Source: Hermetia illucens (taxonomy: Eukaryota > Arthropoda > Insecta > Diptera > Stratiomyidae). Taken from it: a stretch of 64,000 nucleotides of DNA. The DNA lies in NCBI RefSeq assembly GCF_905115235.1, contig NC_051850.1, positions 10,821,841-10,885,840 on the forward strand, written 5' to 3'. The notes below the pieces were generated by a model that saw only the letters and a list, made by a program, of their open reading frames with translations, did no database searches and was not told the origin of the DNA. Position numbers and translations under genes: made by a program. The first letter of the stretch is position 1. Each line of letters starts with the position of its first letter. Shown one piece after another: positions 58,001-64,000 of the stretch.

Positions 58001-59876
58001 TCCGAAAAGCCTTCAGGAGAGAGTGTGTGAGTGGCAACAACGATGGGATAACTCCGACAAGGGCAGGTGGACCCATACATTGATCCCGTGTATCGAGAAA
58101 TGGGTCAACCGAAAGCACGGAGAATTAAATTACCACCTGACACAGTTCCTTACGGGATACGGTGGCTATAGGAAGTACTTGCATCGCTTCGAGTTGGACG
58201 AGTCTCCCAACTGTCCTGAATGCGGTGCTACACCCGAGGATCCGGAGCACGTTATGTTCCATTGTCCCAGATTTCTGCAGCAGAAAAGGAGGTTGAACAG
58301 CATCTTAGGGGCGGACATCGAGCCCTCGAACCTGGTGGAAGAGATGCTGAAGTCGGAGGGAAACTGGATGGCGGTAAATGAGGCAGTAGCCCTGGAGTTG
58401 GATCGAGCTCGGAAGGCGGCGTGACGGAGACGTGACATGGACGAGCTGGTATAGCGAAACAGAGCCTCCCCCGCGAAGTAATACTTCACGGAGGTCCCGC
58501 GGGGAGGGGCGGAAGAGTGGGGGTGGTTTTAGTGGGTGCTGCAACCTGGCGCAGCAGCGTCTTTCTAAGATTTCCACCTCCATCCATAAAAAAAAAAATA
58601 TCTATGTATGTGGTCCCTAATACTATTATTATTGTTTGCGATGCCCCCTAACCCGAGCAATAAGTCAGAGATGGCCCCTCAGCACATTTCTAACCGACGA
58701 ACACCGACGGTTAACAGGCTGTAACTCAAAAACTATTTCAGATACAATCTTGAAAATTTTATATGTTATCTTTAAAGGTATAAACTATAAAAAAAAATAT
58801 AAAAGAAAAGAACGATTTTCTGAAAATTTCCTCCACTCAATAGAGAATGAATCAATAGAAAATTCTTGATTTGTAAATAACATTAACACCTTTCTTCATT
58901 TTATGCAGGAGTCAGCTTAAGATTGCTAATACCAACTTTAAGTATTCTCCTTGGTTGGAATGCAAACCATGTGTATGCAGTCGAATGCGAAGGCAGGGAT
59001 CTATACACTCCGTTTCCGTTCGACGATGATAAAACAAAGTACAGGGTATGTTTCAGTAACACTGGAGATTCCAAGGAATATGATTGCCCAGACGATCTTA
59101 ATTTCAACGAGGAACTAAGAAGCTGTGCGGCTGTTTTCATCCCAATGCCAAAGTGCACCTTTGAAGGAGAAAGATTTAAGAACCCTCTTGTTGATGATGA
59201 TGATTGCATAAATTATATTGAATGTGATAAGGATCTGGTTTTTTTCACGGAAAGACAATGTAACACCGGTGAACACTTCAACCCACTTTATCAAGATTGT
59301 GTTCTTGAGGCTGAATATGACTGCGATATTGATATTCCCGATTGCTCCCATCCTGATTTCCAAAACAGAAAGTGGATTGACAAAGAAAGTTGTGACTCCT
59401 ACTACGAATGCGTCGGAGATATTATTGTAAGTCGGACATGTCCCAGTGGAATGTACTTAGACGTGCACACTCAAGCTTGCATGTACAACTCCGCGGTCAA
59501 TGGTGGATGCCAAGTTCCTAAGCCCCAGCCCAATTATCTAGTGAATGTTGAAACTATGTGCCAAGGTAATGTTGGAAAGTTTCTTCCGGATCCCCACTAT
59601 TGTAAAGCTTATTACTATTGTGTCGACGAATCAACACCTTACTGGAGTCCCTGTTCAGACGGAAGATACTTTGAGAATGAAACTTGCACTAAAACACGAG
59701 CTAGTAGCTGCATTTGCGAAGACTTAACGTGGGGAGACTCTAGTCCAAAATCAGTGAATGTTCCACATCCTGATAGGACAAAATTTTATGTGTGTAAAAA
59801 AGGAGTACAAGCCGAGGAGAAGTCGTGTCCACCGGGTACCACCTTCAATGCAACGAAAAAGATGTGTTCTGCGTGA
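52005..59876 (+). CDS. Peritrophin-like secreted chitin-binding protein, gene 5 of 5, with a 6.9-kb first intron
   Basis: Exon 1 is 52005-52014 (ATGAGACTAG followed by GTAAAA) and exon 2 is 58909-59876 (after TTATGCAG). The phase-1 junction gives M-R-L-G-V-S-L-R-L-L-I-P-T and the same signal peptide as the paralogs. The product is about 325 residues. CBM14-type modules lie at about 30-86, 86-142, 149-204, 221-271 and 273-323. The intron, 228-999 bases in genes 2-4, has grown to 6894 bases by insertion of a Ty3 element and an R1-like LINE. The intron edges still match the paralogs. Exon 2 is fully open, so the gene is probably live if the intron is spliced; otherwise it has lost its start. It is closest to gene 2 in modules 3-4. 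Confidence 0.85.
52060..56060 (-). mobile_element. Broken Ty3-type LTR retrotransposon, CsRn1-like, in intron 1 of gene 5
   Basis: This is a fossil in antisense orientation to the gene. LTR-like sequence lies at about 52060-52325, with AATAAA. Integrase is at about 52490-53430, RNase H and RT at 53450-54890, protease (DTGAEVSVLP) within 54986-55201, and gag-like sequence at 55335-55960. It belongs to the same group as the element at 20-24 kb. It has many breaks, and the second LTR was not recognised. Since it lies in the intron of an intact gene, it is probably tolerated and old. Confidence 0.75.
56061..56709. other. Intron sequence of gene 5, with a segment shared with 16.6 kb
   Basis: Bases 56360-56510 resemble 16640-16800 (GGCAGAGGCGAA, CCTCCGATGTGCCGC). 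No coding signal is recognised in the rest. Confidence 0.4.
56710..58600 (+). mobile_element. R1-clade LINE in intron 1 of gene 5, 5' truncated, RT core deleted
   Basis: ORF2 begins in the linker before RT (KAPGLDGIPNKALKVAVKAR). RT motifs PSSYRPICLLDTMGKMLERV and VTLDVKNAFNSANWG follow. The frame then jumps to the thumb (PEDVELYANEAILTIKSWL) near 57420, so the GVPQGS and YADD blocks are deleted. The thumb continues at 57373-58083 and the zinc C-terminus within 57900-58424 (CPECGATPEDPEHVMFHCPR). The 3' UTR has GTAATACTTCACGGAGG and ends in a poly-A at 58589. It is a relative of LINEs A-C but a distinct subfamily, in sense orientation to the gene. Confidence 0.82.
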
Positions 59877-59927
59877 TTTACAAGATATATTAACCGACCT
59901 GCTTTAAGTTTCACCGTATCCACTGAA

Positions 59928-59933
59928 AATAAA
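59928..59933 (+). terminator. Poly(A) signal of gene 5
   Basis: AATAAA in the conserved CACTGAAAATAAAA context after the stop codon. Confidence 0.7.
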
Positions 59934-60116
59934 AAAAAGTTTTTAAAGTCAGTATTTTTTTTAATATCTTAAGTTTGGTTTAGCTTCGCAGATTCTTTAG
60001 AATGCGCTGAGAATTCCATGCAACGGAAAAGACTGCCAAAGATCAAAGCCAATTATCACATAAAAGAAGAGAATGCATTATGCCTGCAGCAGGCAACTTT
60101 CAAACTGCCATCAATC

Positions 60117-61720
60117 ACCATCAACGGCGCAACAATCGGTGTCAGGTCTAGGCATGCCTTAGTAAGGAGCTCCAGACATCCCCTTTTACACCGAGGTCCA
60201 CCAATTCTATATCCCTAAAAGTGGTCTGGCGTCCTGACCTACGCCAACGCTCCATCTCAAGCAGGGTCAGCCTCGTCTCCTTTTTTTACAGTAGACATTA
60301 CCCTTACAGGCCTCCCAGGCAGGTTCAGCCTAACCCATACGGATTAGGTGACCCGCCCACCGCAATCTGTTGAGCCGGATTTTACCCACAACTAACCGTC
60401 GCGGTATCGCTCATAAATTTCGTTGTTATGTTGGCTATGGAATCGTTCGTCCTTAAGTAGGAGGTCAAAAATTCTCTCCCCCTAAGTTTGCAATTTTTCT
60501 TGCTAAGGACCTAGGCCTCTAAGGTTCTTTCATTGCAACCAACAACCACCTCCATTAATGTGAAGCCCAAGATCTGACGCCAATTGCCGCCTGCTCGATC
60601 TGGATGAGGGTAGACTGTGCGAGTATATTTCGTGTTGTCCCTCCCATAATGTAAATATCGTCAGCATAGGCCAGTATAAAGTCACAGTCACTTTTTCCGG
60701 GCCACTTTAAAGAGGACGCAAAATAGGGCATCCCTTTGTCTTAAGCCGTTGTTGATGTCGAATGGTCTCGAAATTCATCCCTGCTTTTATCTGATCTCGC
60801 ACATGGATCAGGGTCAGCCTAGTCAATCTCATCAGTTTCGTGGGTATACCGAATTCTCTTGTGGCCGAGTACAGTTTTACCCTGGCTATGCTAGCATAGA
60901 GCGCATTGAAGTCGATGAAAAAATGGTGGAGCTGATGACCATATTCAAACAGGTTTTCATTACCTGACGCAGAGAGAAAATCTGATCTGTTGCTGATTTG
61001 CCTGAAGTGAAGCCTCTTTGGTATATCCGGCCTAGCAAGATAGCGAAAAATAGATGGTACCCAGTAACGTGATTCCTTTATAATTGCTTCACTGCGTGAT
61101 ATCCCCCTTTTTATGTATGAGACAGATAATGCCTCGTTGTCAATCGTCAGGCATTAATTGGTTGTCCCACACCTAAATATGTCACCTCCATATTTAACCA
61201 ATTCGGCTGTAATTCCATCGGCTCCTGGCGACTTATGATTTTTTAGCCGATGAATTGGACGGACTGTTTCTTCCATGCTTGGTGGTGGTAATATTTGTCC
61301 GTTTTTTTCAGTTGAACGGACCTACAACTCACCGATACTTTGGTTGTTGAGTAGTTCATCAAAGTACTCAACCCATCGCTCCAACATTCCCATTCTGCCT
61401 GAAATCAGATTTCCCATTTTGTCTCGGCATGATGAGCACCAAAGTATATGAGGCTTCATCCTGCTGACTTGTTGGTAAAACTTCCGCGTTGTTGGTTCTT
61501 TTAGGCTTCCTTTTTCCTTCTGTGAAGTCGCTTCTTTGCTCGACGGGATTGATGATAGGCCCCTGTGTGCAACAGTGTTCTTTGCGACTGCAGCATTGTC
61601 CGATCTGTAGCATACTTCCATTTCGTTTCTAGCTTACATTCATTTAGGACCTCTGTTGACTGCGTTTATTTCGGCATCCATTTCCACCTTACAGGTGATG
61701 GGGAGGGCATTGTTGTGAAT
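60117..61720 (-). mobile_element. RTE-like LINE, 3' half, decayed
   Basis: The 3' terminus ATCAACGGCGCAACAATCGG matches the other RTE-like copies. On the - strand, 61322-61621 reads the linker (GMLERWVEYFDELLNNQ) as in the 5645-7675 copy. Between the two, the text follows the family's thumb and RT order with many lesions. It lies in the 3' flank of gene 5. Confidence 0.65.
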
Positions 61721-62037
61721 GGTTTCACTGTTCACTCACACCTCGCTGTCAAAGGCGATTACAGGACGGGATGGGGGGACGGGGGGAGGACGGGGAAGTG
61801 AAGCAAAGAATGAAGCCAGCATTGAATCGAGCATGGTGGTGGAATGCAGAATAAACGAGTTTTAGTTCGGACAACTGAGAGCGTCCAGATATCAAGATAC
61901 TGAGAAGACACAATCCACCTTTTCGGGTTAAACGTTCGCGGGACGAAATATCGAAGCAATTTCTCGCGTTCTCAACCATTGCTCCCCTATTTTTCAATTT
62001 TCATATTTCGTCGTTGAACTAGTATCAGCCAGGTCTT
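61721..62037. other. Unassigned stretch
   Basis: G-rich text near 61765-61795. No gene or known repeat is recognised. Confidence 0.3.
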
Positions 62038-62640
62038 CTAGCCGCGGATTTCCCACGTTATTTCGCCTTCCTGGCATCGCCGCGTGAAAAGTCTTCGATT
62101 TTCTGAATCTGGGCCCAGCCACTCTGGCCGCGGATTTTCCGAGATATCTCGCGTTTCCACCATCCCAGCGTGAACATTCTTGGATTTGCTGAATCTGGGT
62201 TGGCTCAAGGTTCGAACGAGGTCTCCCCCGCCGTAATCCGACGATTTTGCATTTTTGTCAATTTTGACGACCCGGGGGTCGTGGCAATTTTCAATTTTCC
62301 TCGAGTTCGCCCAGCCACTCTGGCCGCAGATTTTCCACATTACCTCGCGTTCCCGGCATCGCAGCGTGAAAAGTCTTCGATTTTCTGAATCTGGGCTGGC
62401 TCCCGGTTCGAACGAGATATCGCCCGAAGCAATCCGACGATTTTGCATTTTTGTCAATTTTGGCGACCCGGGAGTCGTGGAAATTTTCAATTTTCCTCGA
62501 TTTCGCCCAGCCTCCCTGGCTGCAGATTTTCCACATTATCTCGTGTTCCCGGCATCGCAGCGTGAAAATTCTTGGATTTTCTGAACCTGGACTACCTCCC
62601 AGGTCGACCTAGATATCGCCCACCGCAATTCAATGATTTT
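62038..62640. repeat. Tandem repeat with a 196-base period
   Basis: Units begin at GGCCGCGG/GGCCGCAG/GGCTGCAG-ATTTTCC near 62126, 62322 and 62518, exactly 196 bases apart. A shortened unit starts near 62040 and the last is partial. Each unit holds CGACGATTTTGCATTTTTG and GACCCGGGNGTCGTGG. An open frame on the - strand (62038-62490) is probably a by-product of the repeat. Confidence 0.85.
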
Positions 62641-62859
62641 GCATTTTTGCCAATTTTGACGCGCCGTCTTGGCCTGTACGGACTCGGAAGCACTGGAGGT
62701 GTTACCGACAAAGTGTTTGGTTTGCTTCCCGAAGGGAGCGTTCGGGTAGTCGTACGCCGGGACCCTCGTCGCCCTCAACGGTTTGTTAATACCATCCAAA
62801 ATAGGGAGCTCAAGCGACTAAATGCACTACCGGACGCACGTTTAGAGCAGTAAAAAACT

Positions 62860-64000
62860 AAGCTCGCTGGGTGCCTTAGTGACGGCTACCCGAAACGCCG
62901 TACCTCGCGGCCTTAAAATGTTCGACGCCCTAAACAGACGTTGCTTCCTGGTCGACACGGGCACTGAGGTGTCGGTTCTTCCTGTACCCCGTCTGAAGAA
63001 CATTATTCCGCGGACGTTACCGATCATCGCATTCGCATATTTCTCCGAAAGTTTCACAACATCACCACGGGAAATAGTTTCTCCAAGTCGGTGAAGCACG
63101 ATGTGCAGCACCGTATCAATACCACCGGCTCTCCTATCTTCTCAAAAGTGCGTCCTCTTTCACCCAGCTGTTGTGAAGGGGGAGTTGGAAAATTTTATGA
63201 AACAGGGTATCTACAGACCATCAAACAGTTGTTGGTCCATCTACTTCATATGGTCCTTAAGCCAAACGGCGAATGAAGGCCATGTGGAGATTATAGGCGT
63301 CTGAATGCTCAGACAGTTCCAGACCGATATTCCATACCATTCATCCAGCAATCATTAACGGATTGTCGTGTTTTTACGGCTTTAGATCTAGCTAAGGCGT
63401 ACCACCAAATCCCTGTAGCTCCCGAAGACATTCCGAAGGCGGCTTTTTGCAGACCTTTCGGGCTCTTAGAGTTGACCAGAATGACTTTCGGCTTTTACAA
63501 CGCAACACAGACTTTCCAGAGGGTCATCCACTTTTTTTTACGAAACTTGAACTTTTGTTTCGAATTCATGATGTTTTGGTCGCTTCCGCTCACGAATCTG
63601 AGCACTTAGAGCATCTCGAGTGCATTTTTCAACGTCTCCCTAAGGCCGGACTTCTCTTAAACGCTGAAGAATGAAGATATTTACAGAAGCAGTTGAAATT
63701 TCTTGCCCATTTAGTTACCCCGGATGGTATCCAACCTGACCCAGACAAGGTTAAGGCTATTAAGAGTTTTTCACTACAAACCACGGTGAAGGATCTGCGA
63801 AGGTTCTTGGCATGTTGGGCCAAAAACTAAAGACTCCCGCGAGTTGCATGGTCTGCTGAAGCCGTCCGTGCGTGTTGTGGCAACACTGCTGCCATTTCCT
63901 CTCTCAGATGCTCTCGTAGCTGTGTTCGTCGCTGTCTCAGAGACTGCGGTAGGCGCCGTTCTTCACTAACAGGCCAATCAAATCTGGCAACCGTTGAACT
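62860..64000 (+). mobile_element. Broken Ty3-type LTR retrotransposon, CsRn1-like, cut by window end
   Basis: This is a fossil. Protease (DTGTEVSVLP) lies near 62950. RT lies at about 63100-63680, including LDLAKAYHQIPVAPEDIP and DVLVASAHESEHLEHLECIF wording. RNase H begins near 63880. It is the same group as the elements at 20-24 and 52-56 kb. It is broken in several places; ends were not seen. Confidence 0.7.

Noticed and set aside
62038-62490. 150-residue open frame on the - strand
   Set aside because: It lies fully in the 196-base tandem repeat and repeats its own residues. It is open because the repeat unit lacks stops in that frame, with no family likeness.
1-64000. tRNA, rRNA and small RNA genes
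   Set aside because: No cloverleaf with A/B box text or rRNA-like text was noticed by eye. A tRNAscan or Rfam search would be needed to be sure.

Overview
This window looks like a transposon-rich stretch of an insect genome, most likely a fly (Diptera). The only host genes I can support are five tandem genes, all on the + strand, for secreted chitin-binding proteins of the peritrophin (CBM14) type. They lie at about 3.9-5.0, 17.9-19.1, 25.4-27.3, 40.3-41.7 and 52.0-59.9 kb. Four of them share one gene plan. A 10-base first coding exon (ATG AGA YTA G) is joined by a phase-1 intron to an exon that finishes the signal peptide and encodes five cysteine-rich modules. Upstream of exon 1 lies a conserved block with several GATA-type sites (TTATCT/TTATCA) and a TATA box. 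The genes appear to be copies made by segmental duplication that carried promoter, intron and about 300 bases of 3' flank. The expected role is structural: chitin-binding proteins of the peritrophic matrix around food in the midgut.

Nearly everything else is transposon remains. 0-3.8 kb: Loa-like LINEs with RNase H. 5.2-17.1 kb: mostly antisense LINE pieces (R1-like, RTE-like), plus a mariner relic. 20-24.1 kb: a broken Ty3-type LTR element of the CsRn1 sort, then a LINE RNase H tail. 25.5-28.2 kb: two foldback hairpins. 28.4-30.8 kb: the 5' part of a Loa/Jockey-like LINE. 31.2-39.0 kb: two head-to-tail R1-clade LINEs, with a third at 42.4-45.0 kb; these sit at CTGT-type microsatellite. 45.7-50.3 kb: more LINE pieces, a third foldback and a Ty3 integrase scrap. 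52.0-58.6 kb: a broken Ty3 element and an R1-like LINE, both inside the first intron of gene 5. 60.1-64.0 kb: an RTE-like LINE, a 196-bp tandem repeat and the start of another broken Ty3 element.

The most informative observations are the duplicated GATA/TATA promoter module, a TTAA-flanked MITE-like element shared by the promoters of genes 4 and 5 (so older than their duplication), the mosaic structure of gene 3, the microsatellite-targeted R1 LINEs, and a foldback family that shares a core motif in three places. I found no bacterial-type system, CRISPR array, tRNA or rRNA. No searches were run. Family names rest on motifs read by eye.
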